In this document: positions 34,947 through 44,695 of the stretch, piece after piece
Numbering within the stretch: position 1 is the stretch's first letter
How the letters are laid out: each line of letters opens with the position of its first letter
DNA from: Novosphingobium sp. NDB2Meth1
GTDB lineage: Bacteria; Pseudomonadota; Alphaproteobacteria; Sphingomonadales; Sphingomonadaceae
Length of the DNA stretch: 64,000 nucleotides
Direction: 5' to 3'
Assembly: GCF_900117425.1 (NCBI RefSeq)
Contig: NZ_FPEH01000012.1
Coordinates: 248,001-312,000 of the forward strand
The notes under the pieces: generated by a model
Databases searched by the model: none
What the model was told of the DNA's origin: nothing
What the model saw: only the letters and a program-made list of their open reading frames with translations
Position numbers and translations under genes: made by a program

Positions 34947-37900
34947 CTATACGGTCATCGACATCCCGCGATAGATGCGCGCACGATAGCGCGAATCCTC
35001 GGCATCCGGGAGAGGGGTGCCGACAAGCAGTACGGCGCGGGCAAAGCGCTTCACTTCTTCCAGATGCTCATCAAGATCCCGCGGCTCTTCCGAACGGACG
35101 CGGCGGGTGAGGTTGATCTGGTTGACCGGCGCGCCGTGGACAAGCCGCTCGTTCTCCACCGCCAGCGTGGCAGTGAACGAGTGGAGCGTCGTCTTGATGA
35201 AGTTGGCGAGCGCGAAGGCCGGGCTCTTGTCGCCCATCGGCACGTCGGGCGAGACGAGAACGAGCTGGCAATCATCGTAGAGCGAAGCCTTGCGGGCGAC
35301 GCGGAAGTGATTGGTCAGGTTGTCCTTGACGAGACCGCGGAACTCCTCGGGCGTCAGCAGCGCATCGGTCGCGAAGAGGCGGGTGGGGAGCGCCTGCATC
35401 GGGGTCGAGACGATCGTGGTAGGATGCCCCCAGCGGCGGATCGCCTCGTCCATCGCGGCTTCGACGCCGCCATCGAGTGCGACGTACTCCACCGGCGGGT
35501 TCTCGATATCGTCGAGCTGGTCCTTGACCGCCGAGTAGCCCGCCTCGCTCCCCGTCATCATCACCACGCGCGCGACGTGGCAATCGGCGATGAACTGGCG
35601 CGCGGTTTCGGCGAGGTAGTCGGTGAGGTGCTCGCCGATCATCCACACGGTGCGGCCGCGCATCTGGTCGAGCCGCTCCTGCTTGGGGCTGCCGAACAGC
35701 TCGCGTTCGGTCGTCGAGCGTTCGACGCTGAGGCCGCCCGAGGGCATGAAGGTCTCGCCCGAGACGGCGCGGTCGGCGAGGAAGAATACGGTTGCCTGCG
35801 CCACATCGGTCTCGGTCGGCATCTTGCCGAGGAAGAGCTGCGAAAGCACGCCGGTGCCGACCTTCTTGGCCTCCACCGCGATCTTGTCGGCGGGCAGGAA
35901 GGGCTGGTCCTCGGGCGGAGTCTTGAGCAGCCAGTCGCGGTCGGCTTCGGGCGTGGCGGGCCGCGCGCCCCATTCCGGGCTGTCGAGGAAGTAGCCCGCG
36001 CCGCGCAGACGGCTGACGAGCTTGGCCGCGATGTCCGGCGTCATCAGGTAACGGTCCCAGGTGCACACGCCGTCACCTTCGCGCGCGCAGGCCAGCGCCA
36101 GCTCGCGGATTTCGCGCGGGTTGTTGGTATCGTGCGACATGCGGACGGTGTCGTTGCGCGAAAGGCGGCTGAGCAGCGCCTCGACGCGCACGCCCCGGCG
36201 CAGCGACTTGACCGCCGCCGCGTGGATCGCATTGAGCCGCTTGTTGGCAAGGATCAGCTTGCCGCGCCGCTCGAACAGGCCGGGCTTGCCGCCGGTGCCG
36301 GAGAGGCGGTCGCCGTCGACCGGGCCGGGGGCAATCGCATTGAACTGCACTTCGGGCCCGAGGTGGCGCGCCATCGATTCCACCATCGCGCGCTGGCCGG
36401 ACTTGGAAACGGCGTAGTCGGCGCGGTTGGGATAGGCGACCGCGAGGTACTTCTCGCCGCCGAAGTAGGACGAGACGTTGAGCACGTAGCCCGAGCCTTG
36501 CGCCTTCATCAGCGGCACGACGTGGTGCATCAGCACGAAGTTCGAGATGAGATTGGCGTCGAGTGTGTAGTTCCACGCGTCGACGCTCATGTCGACGACC
36601 ATCTCTTCCGCGCCCGCGACGCCGGCGTTGTTGATCAGGTAGTCGATCCGCCCGAAGGCCTTGATCGTGGCGTCGACCGCGGCCTTGAGGCTCTCGAGAT
36701 TGCTGACGTCCATCCCGGCCATGGTCTGGACGCGGCGCTCCACGCCTGCGAAACCGATGTCTTCGAGCTCGCTGACGATGCGTGCGCGGGCGACGGCGAG
36801 TTCGCTTTCGCGCCGCGCGACCATCATGACCTTGCCGCCAGCCAGCGCGAGGAGGCGCGCGACCTGCCCGCCGATGCCCGCCGACCCGCCGGTGATCAGC
36901 GCGACCTTGCCGAGGTGGAGGCCGGTGATGTTCTCGCTGAAGCCCGCCATCGCCTTGCGCGCACCGGTCGCCTCGCCGATGCTCTTGGGCACGTAGAGCG
37001 TGACTTCCGCGATCTTGCTTTCCTTGATGAGGACGCGCGCGGCGTGCCCGGCGGCAAAGCGCGTGTTCTCGCTTTCCGCATTGGTGAAGCGCACGATCTG
37101 GTTGCCCCACTCGCCCTGGCGGCGGCGGCCATGGGCGACGTCGATCTCGCTCTCGTCGCGCCAGATGCGGATCAGCTGCTCGATCGCGGCGCGCAGCACG
37201 TTGGCATAGACATTGTCCTTGCCGTCGCTGGCGTTCGACATGAAGATGAAGCGCGGGGCCTGCAGCAGCGAACCGTGGCGCTTCCAGTAGCGGCTGAGCG
37301 TGCGGGCGAGCGCCATCGCGCCGACGAGTTCGACATCCATGAAAGTGTCGATCATGTCGTCTTCGGCATCGACCAGACGGCCGCCGAATTCGCCCGGGCC
37401 GAATACCGGCAGGAAGATGGCGCCGGTGATCGGCGTCTTGCTTTCGGTGTAGTCGGCGAGCGCGGCTTCGATGCTCGCCGGTTCGGTGCGGTTGAAGCGC
37501 ACGATGGTGAGCGCCTCACCGATGCCTTCCGCCTTGGCGCGGGCCTGCGCGATGGCGACGTCGGCCTGGCGCGGTACGCCGAGCAGCACGCTGGTGCCGC
37601 AGGCGATCTGGATCCTGGCGATCTCGAGCGCTTCTTCCCAGTTCTCGCCCGCGACAATCAGGATCGCGAGCCCGGCGCCGTCCATCGAGCGCATGGTCGG
37701 GCGGGCGAGGTAGGTCGCGCGCTCTTCCTTGCGGACGGTCATGCCGTGGGTCACTTCGAAATCGTGGCCGTTGTATGCGGCGGATTCGTCGCTGCCGAGG
37801 AAGACGCAGGTGGTCGCGATATCGTCGGGCACCGGGAAGGTCTTGGCCTTGGGCGCGCCGCCGGTGCTGCGTTCGAGCGACATCATGTCGAAGAAGGTAT

Positions 37901-38645
37901 TTGCGGTCGTGCCGTCCTCGTCGCCGCGCGCCTTGTCCATCGCGGCGAACACGGTGCGGATGCGCTCGCTTTCGATGGGGCCGGGGAAGACGAGATTGAC
38001 GCGAATACCGCGCGGCCCGAGTTCGAGCGACAGCTCGCGCGACCACGCGTTCATCGCCGCCTTGGGGACGACATAGGCCGCGCGCGCATAGTAGGGCGTG
38101 CGCGAGAAGATCGTCGATACGTTGATGATCGAGCCGCCCTCCGGCATCGCCGCGGCGACGGTGCGGGCGAGATTCCACGCGACGCCGAAGATGTTGCGCA
38201 TCGCGGCGGGGACAGTCTCGGTGTCGTTGGCGCCGCGCTTCTGCAGGGCGGCGAGCTCTTCCTCGTCGAAGGGCAGCTGCTCGATCGTCTGCTTCGGGCC
38301 TGCCGAGCCTGCATTGTTGACGAGGATATCGATCTGCCCGAAGCGGCGGACGACATCGGCCACGGCATCGCGGACAGACTGGGCATTGCCGCCATCAAGG
38401 ATGACGGTCGCAAGCCGCGTGGCATCGACACCGCTCGCCTCACGCATGGCCTGCGCCGCGGCTTCGAGGCGGGCCTCGGTGCGCCCGGTCATGACGACCG
38501 TAGCACCCTCGGCGAGGTAGTGGCGCACGATATAGCCGCCGAGATTGCCGGCGGCGCCGGTGACGAGGGCGACCTTGCCGGCGAGGCGGCCGGTGGTGGC
38601 AGGGGTGGTCTGCGGTGCGGGATCGATGGTCTTTGCCTTGGCCAT
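34947..38645 (-). CDS. mcr: Bifunctional malonyl-CoA reductase (3-hydroxypropionate forming)
   Basis: A 1232-residue protein with two SDR halves, the architecture of Chloroflexus malonyl-CoA reductase (about 1220 residues). Half one: LAGKVALVTGAAGNLGG near residue 20, NNAGSAG, and YVVPKAAMNAWSRE with the Tyr-Lys pair. Half two, from about 605: GLHLGKVALITGGSAGIGGQ, INNAGVAGAEEMVVDM, SSYFGGEKYLAVAYPNRADY and YAVSKSGQRAM. The C-terminus IYRGMSMTV also matches the family. The C-terminal half reduces malonyl-CoA to malonate semialdehyde and the N-terminal half reduces that to 3-hydroxypropionate, both with NADPH. AGGAG precedes ATG 38645. It follows pcs by 107 bp. Confidence 0.95.
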   Translation of the reverse strand: MAKAKTIDPAPQTTPATTGRLAGKVALVTGAAGNLGGYIVRHYLAEGATVVMTGRTEARLEAAAQAMREASGVDATRLATVILDGGNAQSVRDAVADVVRRFGQIDILVNNAGSAGPKQTIEQLPFDEEELAALQKRGANDTETVPAAMRNIFGVAWNLARTVAAAMPEGGSIINVSTIFSRTPYYARAAYVVPKAAMNAWSRELSLELGPRGIRVNLVFPGPIESERIRTVFAAMDKARGDEDGTTANTFFDMMSLERSTGGAPKAKTFPVPDDIATTCVFLGSDESAAYNGHDFEVTHGMTVRKEERATYLARPTMRSMDGAGLAILIVAGENWEEALEIARIQIACGTSVLLGVPRQADVAIAQARAKAEGIGEALTIVRFNRTEPASIEAALADYTESKTPITGAIFLPVFGPGEFGGRLVDAEDDMIDTFMDVELVGAMALARTLSRYWKRHGSLLQAPRFIFMSNASDGKDNVYANVLRAAIEQLIRIWRDESEIDVAHGRRRQGEWGNQIVRFTNAESENTRFAAGHAARVLIKESKIAEVTLYVPKSIGEATGARKAMAGFSENITGLHLGKVALITGGSAGIGGQVARLLALAGGKVMMVARRESELAVARARIVSELEDIGFAGVERRVQTMAGMDVSNLESLKAAVDATIKAFGRIDYLINNAGVAGAEEMVVDMSVDAWNYTLDANLISNFVLMHHVVPLMKAQGSGYVLNVSSYFGGEKYLAVAYPNRADYAVSKSGQRAMVESMARHLGPEVQFNAIAPGPVDGDRLSGTGGKPGLFERRGKLILANKRLNAIHAAAVKSLRRGVRVEALLSRLSRNDTVRMSHDTNNPREIRELALACAREGDGVCTWDRYLMTPDIAAKLVSRLRGAGYFLDSPEWGARPATPEADRDWLLKTPPEDQPFLPADKIAVEAKKVGTGVLSQLFLGKMPTETDVAQATVFFLADRAVSGETFMPSGGLSVERSTTERELFGSPKQERLDQMRGRTVWMIGEHLTDYLAETARQFIADCHVARVVMMTGSEAGYSAVKDQLDDIENPPVEYVALDGGVEAAMDEAIRRWGHPTTIVSTPMQALPTRLFATDALLTPEEFRGLVKDNLTNHFRVARKASLYDDCQLVLVSPDVPMGDKSPAFALANFIKTTLHSFTATLAVENERLVHGAPVNQINLTRRVRSEEPRDLDEHLEEVKRFARAVLLVGTPLPDAEDSRYRARIYRGMSMTV

Positions 38646-38752
38646 GTCACTCTCCTGAAGATTGCGCGGCGATTGCGGCGCGGGATTGAGGTGGAATCTG
38701 GCCTGGGGAGGGCAGCGGGAGGTGGGGGTGCCGCTAATGCGGACTCTTTGGT

Positions 38753-41700
38753 CTATGCATCGGCGCCCTCCGCTTCGGTCACGGCCCCAAGGACGGCCCA
38801 AGCCTCGAGCAGCGCATCGCGGCTGCGCAGGCCCATGGCGGGGAGGGCGTGGTTGACGACATAGGTCGCGCCCGAATGGCGGTTGTCCCACATCGACTGG
38901 TGCGCTTCGGGAAGGCCGTCCCACGAGACGACTTCGGGCTCGGTCACTTCGAGCAGGCCCGCCGCGATCATGTCGTTCATGCGCGCGACTTCGAAGGCGT
39001 TGCACAGGTGCGTGCCGAGGATCGAGGCGGTGGGCATCAGGATCTTGCGCTGGCGGGTCCAGACCTGCGGCGCGTAGAAGGTGAAGCGGTGCCCCGCGCA
39101 GTCTTCCGCAAAGACGACGCGGCCGGTGAAGGGCTTCACCAGCGAGGTCGAGACGCCGAGCGTGTCCTGACCCGGGCGCTCGAACACCAGATCGGGCGCG
39201 CCGCGCGGATTGTCCGCCGAGCGCAGGATCTTGCCGATGGCCGAGCCGAACGGCTTCATCACCCGGTCCTGATAGTCGCGCACCGCCGCCTTGAAGACTT
39301 CGATATCGACCTTGGCGTCGGGCAGGCGGGGCATCGTGTCGGGCCAGAGGAAGTTGTCGCCCTCGCGGCGGCGGATGGATTCGAGGCTGACTATGCCTTC
39401 GATGGCATCCTCGAGACCGAGCGAGCCGAGGAACTCGCGCTGGCCGTCGGTGGTCGTCGCGACCACGCTGCGGGCGTTGAAGCGGCGGGCGGCCTCGATG
39501 ATCTCGAGACCCATGTCATCGAGCAGCGCGTCCGAGCCGGGGCCGTAGTAGATCAGCACCGCCTCGCCGCCGCGCAGGGCGGAGCGGCGCAGCATTTCCT
39601 CTGGGCTCGCCGTGCCGGGCTTGCCCATAAAGCTGAAGTGATAGCCCGAGGAGGCGCCGTAGAACGCCAGCGTGCCGTTTTCCGCCAGGAGCTGGAAGCT
39701 GCGCGGGAACGCCGTTTCGCCGGCGTGGCTCACGACGTAGTCCGCCAGCTTGCCGCCGTTGAGCGCCTTGTATTCCTCGATCAGCGGCTGCCCTGCCGTT
39801 TCCCAGCGCTGCGCTTCGGCCTTGTCTTCCGGCACCGTGGTGTAGAGCGCCGCAAAGCGCGGGTCCTTGCGGTTGATCGCACCGACCGCGCCCTGCTGGC
39901 CGGTGATGAAGGCGGCGCGGTCCGGGCTGGAGACGAGGCCTGTCACCTGCAGGCCGGTGCGCACCGAGGAGCGCAGCGCATCGAGGCCGGTGCCGGTGGC
40001 GGCGCCCTCGACAAACAGCGTGCGGCCCGGCGCGATCTGCAGCGTGGTGAACAGGCAGCGCGAGATCGTGCCGAGGTTGAGCACATAGCTCCCGGCCTGC
40101 TCCAGTGTCAGGTTCGGCGGCACCTTGTGCATCTGCGGGGCCTGCACGGTCAGGAACTGCGCGTGGCTGCCGGTCTCGGTCTCGTAGCCCTGGATCGAGA
40201 AGTCCGCAAACATCGGATCGTTGCCGACCGCGGGCGAGAGCAGATCGTTGGTGCCCGAATAGACGGTGACGAGATCGCCGACCTTGATGCGGCCCTCGGC
40301 GCGCGTCTCGCTGCCCAAGGCGGCGACGAGCGCGATGCCGCCCGAGCCGGTGATCTGGACGTCTTCCTCGTGCGCATCGAAAGGCGAGACGGGAATGCCG
40401 GTGAGCGCCCAGATATCGTTGAAGTTGACCTCGCTGGTCAGCATGTAGAGCAGCGCTTCGTTGGGCGCAGGCTCGGGCACCTTGACGATCAGCTCGCGCT
40501 CGTGCGTCGCGGGCGGGCCGAAGCGCGGCGCGCCGGTATCGGGATTGCGGGCAATGCCGAACGCGTATTGGTACGGCGGGATCGCGGTGACGCCGGGATA
40601 GAACGCCGCGCCGACGGGGAGCAGGTCTCCGTTCGCTTCAAGCTCGGCAGCGCGCGTTTCGTGCTCGCTGTCGATCCACACCCCGTCGCGGCGGACGGGG
40701 AGCGGTGGGGCAACCTTGTCCATGAACTGGCGGATGCCGGTCTTGCCGCCTTCGGGGTCGACAATGGCTTCGGCAAACAAGGCGGCTTCGCGGGCGAGGC
40801 CGGCGGACATGCCCGAGGTGAGGCCGGTGCGGACGGCATCAAGCGCGCGGGCGCCGGCCATGCCGCGACCGGCCCAATCGAGCTGACGCAGGATGCGCTG
40901 GAGGAAATCGTCAGTGAGCACGGCGTCGAGATCGACTGTGGAGGGCTTCTCCCACCCCATCGTCGCTTCCTCGCGCGCGGCGAAGGCCTTGCCGAGCGGG
41001 CTGTCTGCGCCGCGCTTCACCCAATCGCGGACCATCGCGTGGGCTTCGGCAAGGGCATCGCGGGGGCCATCGGCGAGCGCATCGACAAGGCCGATGGCCT
41101 CAGCCTGCGCCGCATCGATGCTGCGGCCGCCGAGGATCAGATCGAGCGCATCGCGCACGCCCGTCGCGCCGTGCCGGTCGGCCAGCAGGCGGGGGAGGCG
41201 CTGCGTGCCGCCATAGCCCGGAAGCAGGCGCAGGCGGATTTCGGGCTGGCCAAAGCGAGCCGTCGTTTCCGCCACGCGGACATGGCAGGCCAGCGCGAAT
41301 TCCATCCCGCCGCCGAGCGCAACACCTTGCACCGCCGCGATGCATGGCTTGCCCATCAGCTCGATCTTGCGGAAAGCAAGCTGCGCGTTGTTGGGCAGCA
41401 CCATCGCTTCGTCGTGGCTGTGGATCTCCTCCAGCATCTGCCGGATATCCGCGCCCGCAACGAACGAGCTGGTGCCCTCGCCAGTGAACACCACCGCGAC
41501 GACATCGTCCTTGCGGCTGAGGTGATCGACGACGATGACCAGTTCGTCGATCGCGCGTTCATTGAGCGCGTTGACCGGCGGGTTGGTGACGGTGACGGTG
41601 GCGACGCGCTTGCCGGGGGCGACCGCGTTGTACTGGATCAGGAAGTAGCGGTAGCGCTCGAACAGCGATTGCTCTTCGGACAGGCGCTGCTGGCGCTGCC

Positions 41701-44245
41701 AGGCGTCGATGGCGGTCTTGAGTTCGACAAGGCTCTCAGGATTGCGCAGCGTCGTGACGTCACCCAGATCGCCGCCCTCGACGAGCGCGCGGACCATGCG
41801 GCGCATGTACTTGCCGGAGCGCGTTTCCGGGAACTGGCTGACTTCGATGAAATCGGCCGGAACCGCGACCGCGCCCTTTTCGGTGCGGACAAGGTTGAAC
41901 AGGCGCTGGCGGTCTTCCTCGGTGAGCTTGCGGCCCGCGACGGGGACGACGAAGGCGAGCGGGGTGAGGCCCTTCTCGCGGTGGGGCGCGCCGACGACGA
42001 GGACATTGCCAACCGGCGAATTGGGATCAAGCGCCTTGTCGCGCAGGACCGCGCCTTCGATTTCCTCGGTGCCCATGCGGTGGCCCGAGACGTTGATGAC
42101 GTCGTCCGAGCGGCCATGGAACGAGAACGAGCCGTCGGGATGCGCAATCGCGAAGTCGCCCTGGGTATAGGCCCAGGCGCCCTGCCAGCGGTTCCAGTAA
42201 CCACCGGCCCAGCGCCCCGCATCGCCCTTCCAGTCGCCCTGAACGCTGCCGTCCTTGACATGGAAGTGCTCGACATCGCCCCAGATCGTGCGGGCGAGGT
42301 AGGGATAGGGGGCGGCAATGACGATCTCGCCCTTTTCGCCCGGTTCGGCGCGGCGCCAGTTGACGCCCTCGCTGCCGGAGCGAGAGAAGGGGGTCTTGCC
42401 GGGGACAGCGTTCTCGTCCTCGACCCAGACGTCGCCGACGATCCACGGCAGCGGGAAGGCGTGCGCATCGGCCTTCAGCGGATAGTCCGCGTTGCCGTAG
42501 AAATGCGTCCAGGCGATGCCGCCGTGTTCGGTCGCCCAGTAGCTGTTGATGTACTGGCGGGTCACGTGCTCCATGCCGAAAGCCTGCACGCTGGGGCTGG
42601 TCGGCTCGGCGCAGAAGGTCGCGACGCGAAGGTGGCTCATGTCATAGCGCTGGACGTCGGCGAGGTTCGACGGGTCCGACATGATCGACTTCAAGAAGGT
42701 GACGCCCGCCTTGAAGATCGTCACCTTGTGGCGCTCGATCATCGAGGCAAAGCGGCCCGCGTGCGGGAAGACGGGCGAGCCTTCGGATACGACGGTAGTG
42801 ACGCGGCTCAATAGCGAGGCCGAAATCTGATAGCTCTGCCCGGTGATCCAGCCTGGATCGGCGACGACGAAGATCGTGTCGCCGGGGCGCGCATCGAAGG
42901 CGACCCGCATCGATTCCGCAATTCCGGCGGTATAGCCGCCGTGGACATGGACGATGCCCTTGGGCTTGCCGGTGGAGCCCGAGGTGTAGATGAAGAACAG
43001 CGGGTATTCGGAATCGACGGCGAGCGGCTTCGAGCTGGTCCAGATAGCGCGGACGAAGTCTGCGTCTGGTAGAGCGAGCAGAGCCTCCTCGCTGGCAACA
43101 CCGGCCTTGTGGAGGATTGTTGCCAGCGCCGCATCAGTCAGCTCGTGGCTCCAGCGGTCACGCTCTTCGCGCCAGACGATATCGGGCTGCGCGGTGTGGC
43201 GCACCACGATCACGGTATCGACGCGCGGGGGCAGGGTGACGAGGCTGGAAGCAATGGCGAGGCGCACGCGGGCGGCATCGCTGGAACCGATGCGGCCGGT
43301 TTCGCCCAGCTTGATAAGGGCACGGCCGACGCCGCGCATGACGTCCGAGCGTTCGACGGTGACTTCGCCCGCCAGCGTTTCGGCGACGGTATCGGTGATG
43401 ACGGCAGCATCCTCGGCGGGCAGGCCGAAGTCGGTCGCGGCGAGGACCGACAGCGCGGTGGTGACCGGCACATAGTTGTCGAGCGCCGGGTCGGTATAGG
43501 CCGTCTTGAACGCGGCGACCTGCGCGTTGCGGTAGCTGCCGTCCGAGGTGACGATGACGCGCGCGCCGGCATCGGCGATGCGGTCGGACAAGGTCTTGTC
43601 GCTGAAGCCGCCGAACACGGCGGTGTAGACAATGCCGAGCCGCTTGGCCGCTTCGGTCCAGAAGATCTGCGGCACGATCGACGGCATGTTGAGCGCGATG
43701 CGGTCACCCGCCTTGAGGCCGAGGCCTTCAAGCGCGACGGCGCACTTGGCGACTTCGAGCAGCAGGCGCTTGCGGCTGACGGTGAAGGTATCGACCGGCG
43801 CGCCGCGCCCGCCGTCCGCCGCCATGTCCCAGCGGTCTCCTTCGAAAATCAGCGCGGGTTCGGCGCCGTGTCCCGAAAGGACATGGCGGTCGATCTCGTT
43901 GAAAGCGGCGTTGGTGCGGGCGCCAGTGAACCAGCGCCAGTGCGGCGGGGTGCTGTCGTCGAAGGCCTTGGTCCAGGGGACGAAGCTGGCCGGGAGTTCA
44001 GGCGTGACGGGGGCGCCGGTGGCGGCGTCCCAGCCGGTCCAGGCGCCTGCATCATTGCGGGTGAGCCAGGCGCCATCGGGGCCGCAATTGGCGACGAACC
44101 AGTGGATGCGCCGGGCGGCGATGTCGCCATGGAAGGCGCCGGGATCGGCGAGCGCGGCAGCGCGCATGGCTTCCCAATCCGCAGCTGTGCGCACCGGATT
44201 GATCTCGGCCTGCGGGGCCCTCTCGATGATCTGGGCCTCGGTCAT
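38753..44245 (-). CDS. pcs: Propionyl-CoA synthase (trifunctional)
   Basis: An 1830-residue fusion, essentially the length of Chloroflexus and Erythrobacter propionyl-CoA synthase. Domain 1 (to about 850) is an acetyl-CoA-synthetase-type ligase: FIYTSGSTGKPKGIVH near 418, YWATEHGGIAW, GRSDDVINVSGHRMGTEEIE and the lysine in RSGKYMRRMVRAL. Domain 2 (about 880-1200) is an enoyl-CoA hydratase: FVAGADIRQML near 922 and GVALGGGMEFALACH near 975. Domain 3 (about 1270-1830) is an MDR enoyl-CoA reductase: VEGAATGTGLDALRSSVR near 1412. It converts 3-hydroxypropionate, ATP, CoA and NADPH into propionyl-CoA through sequestered acryloyl-CoA. GGGAGAGG precedes ATG 44245. It heads the pcs-mcr-accA-cupin operon. 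Confidence 0.96.
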   Translation of the reverse strand: MTEAQIIERAPQAEINPVRTAADWEAMRAAALADPGAFHGDIAARRIHWFVANCGPDGAWLTRNDAGAWTGWDAATGAPVTPELPASFVPWTKAFDDSTPPHWRWFTGARTNAAFNEIDRHVLSGHGAEPALIFEGDRWDMAADGGRGAPVDTFTVSRKRLLLEVAKCAVALEGLGLKAGDRIALNMPSIVPQIFWTEAAKRLGIVYTAVFGGFSDKTLSDRIADAGARVIVTSDGSYRNAQVAAFKTAYTDPALDNYVPVTTALSVLAATDFGLPAEDAAVITDTVAETLAGEVTVERSDVMRGVGRALIKLGETGRIGSSDAARVRLAIASSLVTLPPRVDTVIVVRHTAQPDIVWREERDRWSHELTDAALATILHKAGVASEEALLALPDADFVRAIWTSSKPLAVDSEYPLFFIYTSGSTGKPKGIVHVHGGYTAGIAESMRVAFDARPGDTIFVVADPGWITGQSYQISASLLSRVTTVVSEGSPVFPHAGRFASMIERHKVTIFKAGVTFLKSIMSDPSNLADVQRYDMSHLRVATFCAEPTSPSVQAFGMEHVTRQYINSYWATEHGGIAWTHFYGNADYPLKADAHAFPLPWIVGDVWVEDENAVPGKTPFSRSGSEGVNWRRAEPGEKGEIVIAAPYPYLARTIWGDVEHFHVKDGSVQGDWKGDAGRWAGGYWNRWQGAWAYTQGDFAIAHPDGSFSFHGRSDDVINVSGHRMGTEEIEGAVLRDKALDPNSPVGNVLVVGAPHREKGLTPLAFVVPVAGRKLTEEDRQRLFNLVRTEKGAVAVPADFIEVSQFPETRSGKYMRRMVRALVEGGDLGDVTTLRNPESLVELKTAIDAWQRQQRLSEEQSLFERYRYFLIQYNAVAPGKRVATVTVTNPPVNALNERAIDELVIVVDHLSRKDDVVAVVFTGEGTSSFVAGADIRQMLEEIHSHDEAMVLPNNAQLAFRKIELMGKPCIAAVQGVALGGGMEFALACHVRVAETTARFGQPEIRLRLLPGYGGTQRLPRLLADRHGATGVRDALDLILGGRSIDAAQAEAIGLVDALADGPRDALAEAHAMVRDWVKRGADSPLGKAFAAREEATMGWEKPSTVDLDAVLTDDFLQRILRQLDWAGRGMAGARALDAVRTGLTSGMSAGLAREAALFAEAIVDPEGGKTGIRQFMDKVAPPLPVRRDGVWIDSEHETRAAELEANGDLLPVGAAFYPGVTAIPPYQYAFGIARNPDTGAPRFGPPATHERELIVKVPEPAPNEALLYMLTSEVNFNDIWALTGIPVSPFDAHEEDVQITGSGGIALVAALGSETRAEGRIKVGDLVTVYSGTNDLLSPAVGNDPMFADFSIQGYETETGSHAQFLTVQAPQMHKVPPNLTLEQAGSYVLNLGTISRCLFTTLQIAPGRTLFVEGAATGTGLDALRSSVRTGLQVTGLVSSPDRAAFITGQQGAVGAINRKDPRFAALYTTVPEDKAEAQRWETAGQPLIEEYKALNGGKLADYVVSHAGETAFPRSFQLLAENGTLAFYGASSGYHFSFMGKPGTASPEEMLRRSALRGGEAVLIYYGPGSDALLDDMGLEIIEAARRFNARSVVATTTDGQREFLGSLGLEDAIEGIVSLESIRRREGDNFLWPDTMPRLPDAKVDIEVFKAAVRDYQDRVMKPFGSAIGKILRSADNPRGAPDLVFERPGQDTLGVSTSLVKPFTGRVVFAEDCAGHRFTFYAPQVWTRQRKILMPTASILGTHLCNAFEVARMNDMIAAGLLEVTEPEVVSWDGLPEAHQSMWDNRHSGATYVVNHALPAMGLRSRDALLEAWAVLGAVTEAEGADA

Positions 44246-44440
44246 GACCGAATCGCCTCTCCCTTCTTGTGTTACAAAAGGTAGGGAGCCTCATTGCGCG
44301 AGGCTTGGCAATATCATCACCCAAAAGGGCTGAAACCCGCAAGAAACTGCGAAAAATCGCGTGGAACAGGAAATATCGTTTGTTTCCCGCAGTATGACCG
44401 AAACGGCGCTATTGAGCAGTCTGGTTCGCCGCTGCGCATG

Positions 44441-44469
44441 AAATAGAACCATATAGGTTCGTATCGCAA
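44441..44469 (-). promoter_or_regulatory. Candidate pcs promoter with embedded palindromic operator
   Basis: On the minus strand TTGCGA and CTATTT are 17 bp apart. The spacer contains the perfect 15-bp palindrome GAACCTATATGGTTC (44446-44460). This implies a 5' leader of about 190 nt before pcs. The same palindrome core occurs inside the promoter at 58836-58864. The -10 element is weak, so the exact start point is uncertain. Confidence 0.6.
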
Positions 44470-44496
44470 ATGCCGTGGCAAGTCGTTTTGGTGCGG

Positions 44497-44511
44497 TTAT
44501 CCACAGGATAA
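44497..44511. repeat. Perfect inverted repeat TTATCC-ACA-GGATAA
   Basis: 6-bp arms around a 3-base spacer. The first nine bases equal the consensus DnaA box TTATCCACA. It lies about 30 bp upstream of the pcs promoter candidate. No further DnaA boxes or origin features are nearby, so a regulatory role is more likely than an origin. Confidence 0.5.
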
Positions 44512-44695
44512 GTGACGAAATTTTTTCCAGAATGTAATGCTGCGTGAAGCGGTTCGGTGCGGAACTGCAGCAACGGTGAAAGCACCGAAACAGCTACGGG
44601 CGGTTAGCAAAGGCGCTTTTCACTGCCCCTTGGGGCATGTGCGACGAACCGAACGAATAACGCTGCCTGTTGCAGCATGGACGCACATTCCGGTT

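Larger units (their letters stand above)
44246..44695. other. Intergenic control region upstream of pcs
   Basis: 450 bp without a supportable gene. It holds the pcs promoter/operator candidate at 44441-44469, a perfect inverted repeat TTATCCACAGGATAA at 44497-44511 that includes a consensus DnaA box, a small stem (AGCCTC/GAGGCT, 44287-44305) and an A/T-rich stretch near 44515-44540. The half next to the ligase gene shows nothing recognisable. Confidence 0.7.

Noticed and set aside
33987..38864. A 1625-codon open frame on the plus strand
   Set aside because: It is antisense to mcr and accA. The composition is arginine/aspartate/alanine-rich with no domain, as expected from GC-biased codon use opposite a real gene.
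38849..42814. A 1321-codon open frame on the plus strand
   Set aside because: Antisense to propionyl-CoA synthase; no recognisable motif, while the minus-strand frame has all PCS motifs.
44246..44695. Possible replication origin because of a DnaA box and A/T-rich stretch
   Set aside because: Only one box, no dnaA/dnaN/hemE neighbours and no 13-mer repeats.
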